61,317 bases of DNA. It comes from Ammoniphilus oxalaticus. Lineage in GTDB: Bacteria > Bacillota > Bacilli > Aneurinibacillales > RAOX-1. Location: the NCBI RefSeq assembly GCF_003609605.1, contig NZ_MCHY01000010.1:1-61317 (forward strand). Reading direction: 5' to 3'. The notes below the pieces were generated by a model. The model saw only the letters and a list, made by a program, of their open reading frames with translations, made no database searches and was not told the DNA's origin. The position numbers and the translations under genes are program-made. This document shows positions 45,629 through 53,659 of the stretch, piece after piece (position 1 is the first letter of the stretch; the number at the start of each line of letters is the position of its first letter).

Positions 45629-46762
45629 ATGTTAAAATGGTTTTGCAATCTTTTTACAATTACCATACTTACCGTTTCTTTATACGCTCAACCTGTCGCT
45701 GCTGAGGAAATCAGTTTAGATGAACTGAGAATGTTAGAAGTTTTCGATTTGCTTAAAACTCATCACATAAGCGAGCCGAATGATCAGAACCTGTCTTATG
45801 CAGCTGTTCAAGGGATGGTCGCCTCCCTCCAAGATCCCTATACAGCGTATTTTTCGGACGAAGAGCTCGATTATTATTTGGATAGCATTGAGGGGCAGTT
45901 CTCGGGTGTCGGGATCGTTGTTGGCGATGAGCAGGGGATATTCACTATTTATGAAGTGTATCCGGGTTCTCCAGCGGAAGTCGCCGGTATTCGGGCGGGT
46001 GATCAGTTACGGGCTGTAGATGGACTTTCCGTGAGCGGGCAAGCGTTTGAAACAGTGATGTCGCAAGTGAGCGGGCTTGAGGGTACGAGCGTTTCGCTCA
46101 CGCTTTCGCGCGATGGGCAGTCTTATACTGTTCAGTTGGAACGGGCGATGATGCAGTTGCCGCAAGTGTACGCGGAATTACTGCCCGAGGAAATTGGGTA
46201 CATTTACCTATCCACATTTACTGAATATTCGTTCGAACAATATAAGCAAGCGCTCAGTTCACTCAAAAAACAAGGGGCGCAGGCGATCATTTTGGATTTA
46301 CGGGATAATCCCGGCGGTTTGTTAGATGCGGCGAACCAAGTTGCGTCCTCCTTTATTCAAAAAGGGGCGTTGACGATTGTTAAAAATAGCGAGGGAAAAG
46401 AATACCCGATCCCGATTTTACAGTCGGTCGAGAAAGAAACGTTGCCGTTAGCGGTGCTGGTGAATGAATATTCGGCGAGCGCGTCTGAAATTGTTGCGGC
46501 GGCGTTGCAAGATTATAAGCGGGCGACGATAATTGGCTCAGGTCCGACCTTTGGCAAAGGGACGATCCAGGAGTTGGTTCCGTTATATTTCGGCGGTTAT
46601 TTAAAGATGACCGTTGAAGAATATTTTTCCCCCTTACATAAGCCGATGAATCATGTTGGCGTCACGCCTGATTTGCTCGTCCAAGATGAGCATCAACAAC
46701 TTCAGGCAGCAATCGATCACTTACAGCGGGTGATAAACCAAAAGTCCGTGATGATTGACTAG
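45629..46762 (+). CDS. S41-family carboxy-terminal processing protease with PDZ domain
   Basis: This encodes 377 residues after GGGAGGT. A signal peptide (about 1-25), a PDZ domain (about 85-175; GIVVGDEQGIFTIYEVYPGS), and an S41 core (about 180-340) with DLRDNPGG, the catalytic Ser in NEYSASASEIVAAAL and Lys in FGKGTIQE. Such CtpA/CtpB-like enzymes cut exported proteins and, in bacilli, can act in sporulation signalling or wall remodelling. It has the usual length and domain order. No close neighbour suggests a substrate. Confidence 0.88.
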   Translation: MLKWFCNLFTITILTVSLYAQPVAAEEISLDELRMLEVFDLLKTHHISEPNDQNLSYAAVQGMVASLQDPYTAYFSDEELDYYLDSIEGQFSGVGIVVGDEQGIFTIYEVYPGSPAEVAGIRAGDQLRAVDGLSVSGQAFETVMSQVSGLEGTSVSLTLSRDGQSYTVQLERAMMQLPQVYAELLPEEIGYIYLSTFTEYSFEQYKQALSSLKKQGAQAIILDLRDNPGGLLDAANQVASSFIQKGALTIVKNSEGKEYPIPILQSVEKETLPLAVLVNEYSASASEIVAAALQDYKRATIIGSGPTFGKGTIQELVPLYFGGYLKMTVEEYFSPLHKPMNHVGVTPDLLVQDEHQQLQAAIDHLQRVINQKSVMID

Positions 46763-46881
46763 GTGGGTCTATCTTACCGTTTGCGCCTTGCGCGCATGAA
46801 TGTGGGTGGGTCGATTATATATTGAAAAGGGAAGCGTTTTATTAATTAAATCTTATTTTTATATAAAAGGAGAAGGATAAC

Positions 46882-47394
46882 ATGCGTAAACGTAAACTTT
46901 TAGCGGTATTGACGACAATGGCCTTAGCGACTGCAGCTGTACCCGCTTTTGCGGAAACGCCAGATTCAGAGGTGACCGAAGAGGCCGTGGAGACGACAGA
47001 AGCAGAGACTGCCGATGATGAGGTGGCTGAAGATACGGAAGCTGTGGAAGCGGTAGACACGACAGAATCAGAGGTTGCGGAAGAGGACGCTGAGAGCGCA
47101 GAGGCGGAAGTAGCGCCAGCCCCACAACCAACGATTCCGCCAGTTAGCGAAAAGGTAAGAGTTGGTTACATTCTTAACGATAAAGAAGAAGCTACTACAC
47201 ACACTTACACCTATTATGTCGTATCCCATTCACCGCAAGGGAAATCGTATTGGGCAACAAGCATAGACGGATCAAAGAGTCTTTGGTTCCATGCGCACGA
47301 AAACAAAGGCGAATATCTTAATGTGAACGACAATTTCAAAGCAACCTTTGATAAGCAAGGTAGATTGCTATCCATCGAAAAAGTTAATTTATAA
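46882..47394 (+). CDS. exported acidic protein of unknown function
   Basis: 170 residues after AAAGGAGAAGG. A signal peptide (1-24) ends in AFA. An acidic Glu/Thr/Val/Ala-rich low-complexity region (about 25-80) is followed by a Pro linker and a small domain (about 88-170) with VGYILNDKEEATTHTYTYY and SIDGSKSLWFHAHENKG. No known family was recognised. It has its own terminator and its own gap upstream, so it is a single-gene unit. Confidence 0.72.
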   Translation: MRKRKLLAVLTTMALATAAVPAFAETPDSEVTEEAVETTEAETADDEVAEDTEAVEAVDTTESEVAEEDAESAEAEVAPAPQPTIPPVSEKVRVGYILNDKEEATTHTYTYYVVSHSPQGKSYWATSIDGSKSLWFHAHENKGEYLNVNDNFKATFDKQGRLLSIEKVNL

Positions 47395-47405
47395 GAGTTA
47401 AGCAG

Positions 47406-47438
47406 AGAGGTCGACCATCCCGTGGTCGGCCTTTTTGT
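47406..47438 (+). terminator. intrinsic terminator after the acidic exported protein gene
   Basis: AGGTCGACCA and TGGTCGGCCT pair with a wobble around TCCCG, followed by TTTTT. Confidence 0.82.
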
Positions 47439-47485
47439 CGTTTGGAGAGTGGCGGGCGCTAAGTTTGGGGTGAGGGGACGCCCCG

Positions 47486-47559
47486 TCATGAGCGCGCGAA
47501 GCGCTGCTTGGGATATGGGCGAGTCGAGATATTCACTGTGATATAGGCGGGAACTTGGG
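47486..47559. repeat. partial copies of the 20-bp repeat
   Basis: Two or three degenerate units (ATATGGGCGAGTCGAGATAT.., ATATAGGCGGGAAC..) lie just after the acidic-protein terminator, same orientation as the array at 48125-48262. Confidence 0.5.
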
Positions 47560-47560
47560 C

Positions 47561-47782
47561 CTAAGTGTCATCTGGAGATGCAGTTAAAATGTAATGGTGG
47601 TTTTGAAAATCAATTTTGAACGATAGAGGATAGGGATTTAAGGTGAAATGGTTTGATGTTCGGAATTGCGATGGATCCGCTTGGAGTCGGGTTAGTATGA
47701 CATCAACTTGATTTTTCCGATCAGCGCTTAATCGAGCATAGTACTTTGCGGCATTTTTTGAAAAGATAATTTTATAGATCAT
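47561..47782 (-). CDS. RelE/ParE-like toxin, short
   Basis: 73 residues. The sequence MIYKIIFSKNAAKYYARLS and the C-terminal NPYPLSFKIDFQNHHYIL resemble RelE/ParE-fold toxins, but the usual length is about 85-95 residues and the typical C-terminal 'R.dvYr' catalytic strand is not clear. The start overlaps the upstream small gene by 11 bases, as in toxin-antitoxin pairs. It could be a degenerate toxin. Confidence 0.6.
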   Translation of the reverse strand: MIYKIIFSKNAAKYYARLSADRKNQVDVILTRLQADPSQFRTSNHFTLNPYPLSFKIDFQNHHYILTASPDDT

Positions 47783-48014
47783 CTTTTAAGTCCCGCCAGT
47801 CTATGCATTCTTGTTGCTTGTACTCGCGCATTGCTTTTTCCGCTAAAAACTTTTCTTCTTTCGACATGGGGGTGTCGTCACACTCAACGAACATCCCATC
47901 GATCAAGGTAAGGCTGCCATTGATAAGTTTACGGAGCAATTTATAAGCTGATTGATTATGTCGTTCTTCTAGTGAATCAATTAATTTATACAGATCTTCC
48001 TTACGAATACTCAT
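47772..48014 (-). CDS. probable antitoxin paired with the RelE-like protein
   Basis: 80 residues. AGAGAGGTGATGACG precedes the start. The N-terminal part (KEDLYKLIDSLEERHNQSAYKLLRKLI) is an amphipathic helix pattern seen in small bacillary antitoxins without an AbrB or MazE fold; the C-terminal half is acidic and Lys-rich. It precedes and overlaps the toxin gene, the usual antitoxin-first order. Confidence 0.58.
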   Translation of the reverse strand: MSIRKEDLYKLIDSLEERHNQSAYKLLRKLINGSLTLIDGMFVECDDTPMSKEEKFLAEKAMREYKQQECIDWRDLKDDL

Positions 48015-48124
48015 TCGTCATCACCTCTCTAATGATTTGCTTTTATTGTAACGCATATTAGGATTGCATGTTAAAGATAGTTGGGTGTTCTATTTTGAAA
48101 AATTACAAAAAAGCTGTTAGTCGG

Positions 48125-48262
48125 CATGGGCGGATCGTCTTATCAGGATATAGGCGATAATTTTAAAATATGAGCGAGGATATTTAAATATAGGCGACAA
48201 TTTCAGGATATAAGCGACTATCGTGGCGATATGGGCGAGTCTGCTGATATCTCGGCGGGATT
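48125..48262. repeat. degenerate tandem 20-bp repeats, second array
   Basis: Units begin at about 48125, 48148, 48168, 48188, 48208, 48229 and 48247; typical unit ATATAGGCGACAATTTCAGG. They are the reverse complement of the units at 22725-22845. Contiguous, variable and spacer-free. Confidence 0.7.
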
Positions 48263-48280
48263 TGGCCTTTCTAAAGAGGA

Positions 48281-48312
48281 AAAAAGAGTTGCCCCAAAGG
48301 GACAACTCTTCT
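48281..48312 (-). terminator. intrinsic terminator after the 941-residue gene
   Basis: AGAGTTGTCCC pairs with GGGGCAACTCT, followed by TTTTTT on the minus strand. Confidence 0.85.
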
Positions 48313-48323
48313 ACATATCGATG

Positions 48324-51149
48324 TTATTCGGTTAAATGGTCCACAAGTTTCATGGCTACGACAGCCGCCATTTCTCGTGTGACAAAATCGTTTGGTTGGA
48401 AGTACCCGTCATAACCAACCATGAATTTATTCGCGTAAACGGCAGTGATCGACGCTTTCGCGTAATCTTTCGCCTGTGTTAGATCCTTAATTTGTCCGTC
48501 TGCTGTTGCTGTTTCAAGATGTAATGCGTTGTTTAACATCACAGCTAAGTCTTGACGTGTGATCGACGCGTTCGGAGCAAAGCTGTCTGTCGAAACGCCT
48601 TGGACCCAGCCTTTTGAATAAGCGCCTGTGACATAGCCGTCATACCAAGAACCGCTAACAACGTCCGCAAAAGTAGAATTGCCTGCTTCAGCTGGCGTTT
48701 CGTCTAATACATGGTGTAACAAAGTCACGAATTGCGCCCTCGTTAAGCGGTTTTTCGGTTCAAACATTGGGATATCCGCGTTTGTGCCAGACATGATTTT
48801 TAAATCATGCGCTCGGTAAACGGCGTCTTTTGCCCAGTCCGCGATTTGCGCGTCATCCACGTAGTTCGTACGCGCTTCTTCGATAGTCGGTTGTGACACC
48901 GCCGGTCCAGCCAATTGATAGATTGAACCTTTGCCTTGCGTGTACAAATCGTAAGCGACAAGGGCTGCCAATGCTTGTTCGGTTGCCATTGGATTCGTTC
49001 CGTTTCCTTTTATGTGAGCAAACCCGCCGTCGGCTTGTTGATAGCTGAGTAGCGCGGAAAGCAGGTCGCCGTCCGCTTTTACAAAACGGGCGTCTAGCGA
49101 ATTCACGCCAAGCGCGCTAAGTCCTTGAATCACTTGGGCGATGCTCTCGCTCGATGTTTCTCCAAATTCTTCATACCCGCCATTTTTTAGTTGGGTAGCG
49201 GATAAATACTCAATCGCTTTCTCGATCGCCTTGCTTACGTTTGGTTGTTCCTGTTGGTATGGAGCGAGCGCGGACAAAGCCATTGCTGTAATGTCTATGC
49301 TGCTGTCGCTATTAGCTCCCAATGGCCAACCGCCATCTTTGTTTTGACGGTCAAGCAGCCAGTCAATTAGCTTCGTTCTGTCCCACTTGGCGTTGCTAGG
49401 TACATCATAGTTTTTACTATCTAAGGCGATTAAAGCAAAAATCGCTCCGTTTGTGCCTTGCGCTGTTAGATTTTCATGATTGTAGATCTTTTCAATTAAG
49501 TTATACCCTGCGATCGCCTTTGGATCGGCTCCTGCGGCGCTCACGCCAAGTACCATCCGCTCTAAGTCGGTTACTTTACGGAAGCTACCTTGGTTATCTG
49601 TTAGCGTCTTTTCAACGGTTGGCAGATACGAAGCTGGGATGTTCGCGCCTGCGCGGTAAAGAGCGAATGCTTCCCAGTCGGAAATAGCTTGTCGTTTTGA
49701 GATATGATCGACTGTTTTGTTTATGTTCGCAGAGACATCTCGTTTCGTTAAAGATAATTTATTGCGATCGATTACCGCAAATTGAGTGAAGTGATCGACT
49801 AGCCCGGTGACGACACCTGTACTCGCATCAATGACAGCTGGAATCGGAATCCACTCGTTTGTTGTTTCGTCTAACCAGACCAAAGCGAGTTGACTTAAAT
49901 CAGCCACCTCTAATGGCGCTTGAATCGAAATGAAAACTGGTTCTTTAAACTTCAATCCTTTTGGACCAAACGTGTAAATTGCTGAAACAACCTCAGGTCG
50001 ACTTGGTATTTGCTTTTGTACACTGATCGTTGTTTGAGTGGCCAATGCATCAGCGGGAATGATTAAGCTGACCTCGTTTTCCTTATCGGCAATCGTCTTG
50101 GCTTGGCCGGGTTGAACGGTTTCCGAAAGTTGAATCTTATTCTTTTGCAGCGTTTCCTTGAGTTGCTTTATTTTTTCTGCTGTCATCTTGGTGTCTTTTT
50201 TAATAACGTTAATGACAGGTTCTGTCGTATCTTTTAAAGGCGTTTTGTTATTGGCTGGGAGCTTAATATCTTTTAAAGCATCCTCTTGATCCTTGGATAA
50301 TGTACCACCACCCGTTGTTGGCGCTCCTCCTTTAATGGCCTCCTTAACGCCTAGATCATTCCCGCCATCTTTCGTATATTTCCATTCGACTCGATCACCG
50401 GGATTTAACGTAACAGCCCCAGCGCTTTCGGATGGGGAAATATTATTTACAAAAAACAACCAACCGCTTAAAGGTCCATGATCAAACTCGCGCAGGCCAG
50501 CGATACCATTGACGTACACTGTACTACCTGAACCGCTTGCTTGGACGGAAGCGCCTAATGCGCGAATCAGCACGGAATAAGGCGTGTCGTTTGTTTTGAA
50601 ATCAACTTGTTGACTAGAAAAGATGGTCCCCGAAACCCCATGAACACTTAGTGTGACGGATTGCTTCGCAGGTGTTCCACCACCATCTGGGGTTGTTCCA
50701 GGGTTAGGAGGATTGGTGGTAGGAGGCGTACCCTCGTTATTTTCATTACCTGGATCGGGATCGACGGGCTTAACACCACCATTATCATCTTCTTGCTTTT
50801 GATCGTCAGGGGAGGGGACGGCAGTGAACTCTTTCGTTGCAATTGTCGTTCCTCGTCCTATTTGAACTTTGTAATCTCCTTCCTTGGCGGAGGAGGGCAA
50901 TTTAAAGCTTAAGCTGTATTTCCCGTTAGCGGGTTTAATTTGATCAATATAAAGGAGTGTTCCGTTTGGTTGATAAATTTTAACGATTAATTCAGATAGA
51001 GATGTATTCCCATTCAATTGTACGGTCTGTCCTAGGTTCGTTTGAGCGATTTCATTAATTGTAATCTTCTCTGCCCCAAGCGCATGGATCGGGAACAAAC
51101 TAACTAGAAGTGTTAAAGTGAGTAAAATTCGTAAAAATCTACTTTTCAT
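48324..51149 (-). CDS. SLH-anchored intrinsic-factor-like protein (DUF4430 then toroid)
   Basis: 941 residues. A signal peptide (1-25), an Ig-like module (about 28-115), a Pro/Gly linker, DUF4430 (about 163-272; HGPLSGWLFFVNNISPS), a beta-rich module (about 290-465; FGPKGLKFKEPVFISIQAP), an alpha/alpha toroid (about 470-735; TAQGTNGAIFALIALD, KDGGWPLG, DITAMALSALAPY, SIAQVIQGLSALG) and three SLH repeats (about 755-941; NRLTRAQFVTLL, SITRQDLAVML). Domain order is reversed relative to intrinsic factor. It lies 59 bp after a terminator that ends the next protein's gene, so readthrough from the B12 riboswitch promoter is possible. Cobalamin binding is inferred. Confidence 0.88.
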   Translation of the reverse strand: MKSRFLRILLTLTLLVSLFPIHALGAEKITINEIAQTNLGQTVQLNGNTSLSELIVKIYQPNGTLLYIDQIKPANGKYSLSFKLPSSAKEGDYKVQIGRGTTIATKEFTAVPSPDDQKQEDDNGGVKPVDPDPGNENNEGTPPTTNPPNPGTTPDGGGTPAKQSVTLSVHGVSGTIFSSQQVDFKTNDTPYSVLIRALGASVQASGSGSTVYVNGIAGLREFDHGPLSGWLFFVNNISPSESAGAVTLNPGDRVEWKYTKDGGNDLGVKEAIKGGAPTTGGGTLSKDQEDALKDIKLPANNKTPLKDTTEPVINVIKKDTKMTAEKIKQLKETLQKNKIQLSETVQPGQAKTIADKENEVSLIIPADALATQTTISVQKQIPSRPEVVSAIYTFGPKGLKFKEPVFISIQAPLEVADLSQLALVWLDETTNEWIPIPAVIDASTGVVTGLVDHFTQFAVIDRNKLSLTKRDVSANINKTVDHISKRQAISDWEAFALYRAGANIPASYLPTVEKTLTDNQGSFRKVTDLERMVLGVSAAGADPKAIAGYNLIEKIYNHENLTAQGTNGAIFALIALDSKNYDVPSNAKWDRTKLIDWLLDRQNKDGGWPLGANSDSSIDITAMALSALAPYQQEQPNVSKAIEKAIEYLSATQLKNGGYEEFGETSSESIAQVIQGLSALGVNSLDARFVKADGDLLSALLSYQQADGGFAHIKGNGTNPMATEQALAALVAYDLYTQGKGSIYQLAGPAVSQPTIEEARTNYVDDAQIADWAKDAVYRAHDLKIMSGTNADIPMFEPKNRLTRAQFVTLLHHVLDETPAEAGNSTFADVVSGSWYDGYVTGAYSKGWVQGVSTDSFAPNASITRQDLAVMLNNALHLETATADGQIKDLTQAKDYAKASITAVYANKFMVGYDGYFQPNDFVTREMAAVVAMKLVDHLTE

Positions 51150-51175
51150 TTCAAACCTCTCTTTCCTTAAGAAAC

Positions 51176-51205
51176 TAAACCCGACTGGTAGGTCGGGTTT
51201 AACTT
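51176..51205 (-). terminator. intrinsic terminator between the two minus-strand B12-type genes
   Basis: AAACCCGAC and GTCGGGTTT pair around a six-base loop, followed on the minus strand by AGTTTCTT. The weak T-run may allow partial readthrough into the 941-residue gene. Confidence 0.7.
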
Positions 51206-51208
51206 TTG

Positions 51209-52921
51209 TTACTGTCTTAGTTCAATTGGAAAAGCAAGCGTCTTTCCAATGTTCATGGGATTAGTTAATTGATCAAGTAAAAGCACTTTGACTCTATAAT
51301 CATCATCTTCAGATACGTTGAAAAAGGCCGACACTTCTTTTTCAGCTTCTATCGATTCTTTTAGGGATACCATACTAATTGGTTCTTCATCTTTGAATAG
51401 TTGAAAAACAATATATACAGGATCATTATCTTTATCATCGACTTGAGAGATTTTTGTAGTTATATATATTCCGCTTTCCCACTGAATCGATGCCGAATTA
51501 ATCTCATAAGGTTTTAGAGCAGGAGGAATGTCTCCCGCATAGTGAATTTCACTATAGAGAGTTGACTCTCCCTTATCATAAAAAAGATTTAAAGCAGCTA
51601 ACGCCTGCAATGCTTGTGGTGTTGCAAAGAGGTCTTCTTTACCGCCTTGTTTGCTGCTGAAAGCGCCGTTATCTAGTTGAAAACTTAATAGATCAGTAAC
51701 AGGGTTGTTTCCATTCTTTTTTGTAAATTCAATCCCTTGTGGATCCTCGCCTGCAGCTGTTAAAGCCTGAATGACTTGCGCGGAAGATTGGCTGTTATGT
51801 CCAGTAAACATGTCGATATACCCGCCATTGTCAGCTTGCATTTCTTTCAAGACTTGAATACCTTGGTTAATTGCTTCTTCAACTTCAGGTCGATTTTTGT
51901 GTGGGGCTAAAGCATAAATTCCCATTGCTGTCATATCTACAGTCGGTTCGTCCCCAAAAAAGGTCCAACCACCTTTAGCCAGCTTCCCCTTAACAATTTG
52001 CTCAATTAGTATCTCGCGTGTCAGCTGCGTATCAGCGGTCTCTTCCGCTTTCGCGGTATCTAAAGCAATGAGAGCAAAGAAGCTAATGTTAATTGAAGGG
52101 TTCGAATAATTTTGCAATTCTTTGACTAGGTTATTTCCGCCAAAAGATGTCGGATCGTAACCTAATGATTGAATAGCTAAAATAGATTTTGGAATTTGCC
52201 CCTTGTTCGCTATTAAATTTCTATCTAGTAGAACTTCCGCGTAAGAATGATCATTGGTGGTGTAAGGACCGCGATTAATATCTTCACCTAAGGAGTTTAG
52301 CGCCAGTACTACATCATCATTTCCTGGTACCCCTTTTTCGCGGTAATAGTTAATTATTTTATTTGTAGCTTTTTCTATTTCTTGCGTCAGTACATTGGTA
52401 TCTTCTATCTCCGCGTTGTCTTTGGGTTCATCGACTTCCTCTTCGTCTTGGTCCCAAGTCCCCCATTCCGTATAATACACAACGATCTCATCATCGTCTT
52501 GCACTGGGAATTGAGCCATTCCAAGGTCATAAACTCTTTCATCTAAGGTTTCATTTCGATAAACGCTATACAGCCATCCACCAGTTTCGTTCGAGATAAT
52601 CTCGTTAATGGCCTCAATGTAGGGGGTGTCATACGAATGATTCACTTCGTAGGTTATATCCTCTTCATCTAAAACTTCGATCAACGCATCGTAGGCTGTA
52701 GTTTCCCGACCTTCGATATTCTCTAACGTAATCGGTCTTTCTAGGATCACGTCATCTTTGGCTTCAACACGAATTGAGACGGTTGTTGTATTCTCGGTCG
52801 TTACCTGCGCATCAACTTCTACCCCATCCGCCTTAACCAAGCCAGCTGGCGTGATCAGCGAAAAGATCATCGCAAACATGACCAACCACGAGAGCCATAT
52901 ATGTTTCACTTTGTAATTCAT
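51209..52921 (-). CDS. secreted intrinsic-factor-like protein (DUF4430 plus toroid)
   Basis: 570 residues from ATG 52921 (GAGGAGGAAAG upstream); the longer frame to 52990 would cross the terminator. A signal peptide (1-32), DUF4430 (about 45-165; TTAYDALIEVLDEEDI, TGGWLYSVYRNE), an alpha/alpha toroid (about 190-480; SINISFFALIALD, KGGWTFFG, DMTAMGIYALAP, QSSAQVIQALTAAG, NGAFSSKQGG) and a C-terminal beta domain (about 490-570). It has no SLH or transmembrane anchor, so it may be released or held by partners. It is directly behind a cobalamin riboswitch. With 570 residues it is close in plan to animal transcobalamin but with domains in reverse order. Confidence 0.87.
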   Translation of the reverse strand: MNYKVKHIWLSWLVMFAMIFSLITPAGLVKADGVEVDAQVTTENTTTVSIRVEAKDDVILERPITLENIEGRETTAYDALIEVLDEEDITYEVNHSYDTPYIEAINEIISNETGGWLYSVYRNETLDERVYDLGMAQFPVQDDDEIVVYYTEWGTWDQDEEEVDEPKDNAEIEDTNVLTQEIEKATNKIINYYREKGVPGNDDVVLALNSLGEDINRGPYTTNDHSYAEVLLDRNLIANKGQIPKSILAIQSLGYDPTSFGGNNLVKELQNYSNPSINISFFALIALDTAKAEETADTQLTREILIEQIVKGKLAKGGWTFFGDEPTVDMTAMGIYALAPHKNRPEVEEAINQGIQVLKEMQADNGGYIDMFTGHNSQSSAQVIQALTAAGEDPQGIEFTKKNGNNPVTDLLSFQLDNGAFSSKQGGKEDLFATPQALQALAALNLFYDKGESTLYSEIHYAGDIPPALKPYEINSASIQWESGIYITTKISQVDDKDNDPVYIVFQLFKDEEPISMVSLKESIEAEKEVSAFFNVSEDDDYRVKVLLLDQLTNPMNIGKTLAFPIELRQ

Positions 52922-52950
52922 TTCTTTCCTCCTCATTTTTTGAATTAAAA

Positions 52951-52981
52951 AGACGCCCCTACAAAAAAAGAGGACGTCTCG
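52951..52981 (-). terminator. expression-platform terminator of the second B12 riboswitch
   Basis: On the minus strand AGACGTCC pairs with GGGCGTCT (one wobble), followed by TTTTT. It lies between the aptamer and the start codon at 52921. Confidence 0.75.
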
Positions 52982-53052
52982 ATTGATCATATTACAAAAT
53001 GACGCGTGTTTAGATCGCTTTCAACAGCCACTCCCTATAACCCGTAGGTGAT

Positions 53053-53240
53053 GTGTCTATCTTTATCTAGCGGCAGGTCTCCTGACTTAGCGTCAACTCG
53101 CTTGTTTCTCCTTCCCAACCTTAATATGATCAGTGGACTTTTTGAAATAGCGATCAGCTTCACAGTGGCGGGGACCGTGTCGGAATTGTAACCGACTTCC
53201 CTTTTAAAACACGAATAAATAATGTTACCGATAGAAAAAT
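53053..53240 (-). promoter_or_regulatory. cobalamin (B12) riboswitch, minus strand
   Basis: Read on the minus strand: TCTATCGGTAAC at the 5' side, AAAAGGGAAGTCGGTTACAA, CCGACACGGTCCCC, the B12 box GCCACTGTGA (plus-strand 53161-53170), then AAGTCAGGAGACCTGCC near the 3' end. P1 forms between TCTATC and GATAGA. It precedes the 570-residue protein gene and should repress it when cobalamin is plentiful. Confidence 0.93.
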
Positions 53241-53260
53241 ATATGTAATTGTCTACGGTG

Positions 53261-53290
53261 ATCATAACCTAGGGTGTTATTTTCTGTCAA
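53261..53290 (-). promoter_or_regulatory. promoter for the second B12 riboswitch
   Basis: On the minus strand TTGACA (53290-53285) and TATGAT (53266-53261) are 18 bp apart, close to the sigma-A consensus, just upstream of the aptamer. Confidence 0.7.
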
Positions 53291-53331
53291 TATCCGATCG
53301 TTTACGACAAAGGAGCAACTGTCGGAAAAGA

Positions 53332-53360
53332 TTGACAAGCTTTCTGGCATCCGCTATTCT
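53332..53360 (+). promoter_or_regulatory. metK promoter
   Basis: TTGACA (53332-53337) and TATTCT (53355-53360) are separated by 17 bp, directly before the SAM riboswitch. Confidence 0.75.
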
Positions 53361-53375
53361 TAGTCAGAACGGATA

Positions 53376-53528
53376 CTCTTATTCCGAGAAGGCATGAGGG
53401 ACTGGCCCGATGACGCCCGGCAACCTACGAACTGAATTCATATTTTTCCATAAATAGGGAAGGATAGAATGAGGCCGTGTAAGGTGCTAACCAGCAGGAT
53501 GAGTTTTATTTGTCCTGGAAAATAAGAG
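53376..53528 (+). promoter_or_regulatory. SAM riboswitch (S-box) upstream of metK
   Basis: S-box core elements are present: CTCTTATTCCGAGA (P1 5' arm), GAGGGACTGGCCCGATGA, CCCGGCAACC, AAGGTGCTAACC and the P1 3' arm GGAAAATAAGAG. SAM binding should favour the terminator at 53558-53592 and lower metK expression. Confidence 0.95.
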
Positions 53529-53557
53529 GTAAAAAGGATTTGAACGCGATAACCTTT

Positions 53558-53592
53558 TTCCTCACGGGGGAAAAGGTTTTTCTTTTTTATCG
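53558..53592 (+). terminator. S-box-controlled terminator
   Basis: AACCTTTTTCC pairs with GGAAAAGGTT around the TCACGGG loop, followed by TTTTCTTTTTT. Confidence 0.88.
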
Positions 53593-53659
53593 CCTCTTGA
53601 TTATTCGGAAAGTAACCCGTATCTATATAGCTATTTTTTGAAGGAGGTACGTGAAGTAT

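Larger units (their letters stand above)
48015..48323. other. 309-bp intergenic region with repeat array
   Basis: It carries the 20-bp repeat array (48125-48262) and the terminator of the convergent-facing SLH gene. No gene was seen. Confidence 0.5.
52922..53659. other. 738-bp region with back-to-back B12 and SAM riboswitches
   Basis: Contains, from left: minus-strand terminator (52951-52981), minus-strand cobalamin riboswitch (53053-53240), its promoter (53261-53290), the plus-strand metK promoter (53332-53360), SAM riboswitch (53376-53528) and its terminator (53558-53592). No gene lies between. Confidence 0.85.

Noticed and set aside
53035-53265. 76-residue minus-strand open frame
   Set aside because: It lies entirely on the cobalamin riboswitch.
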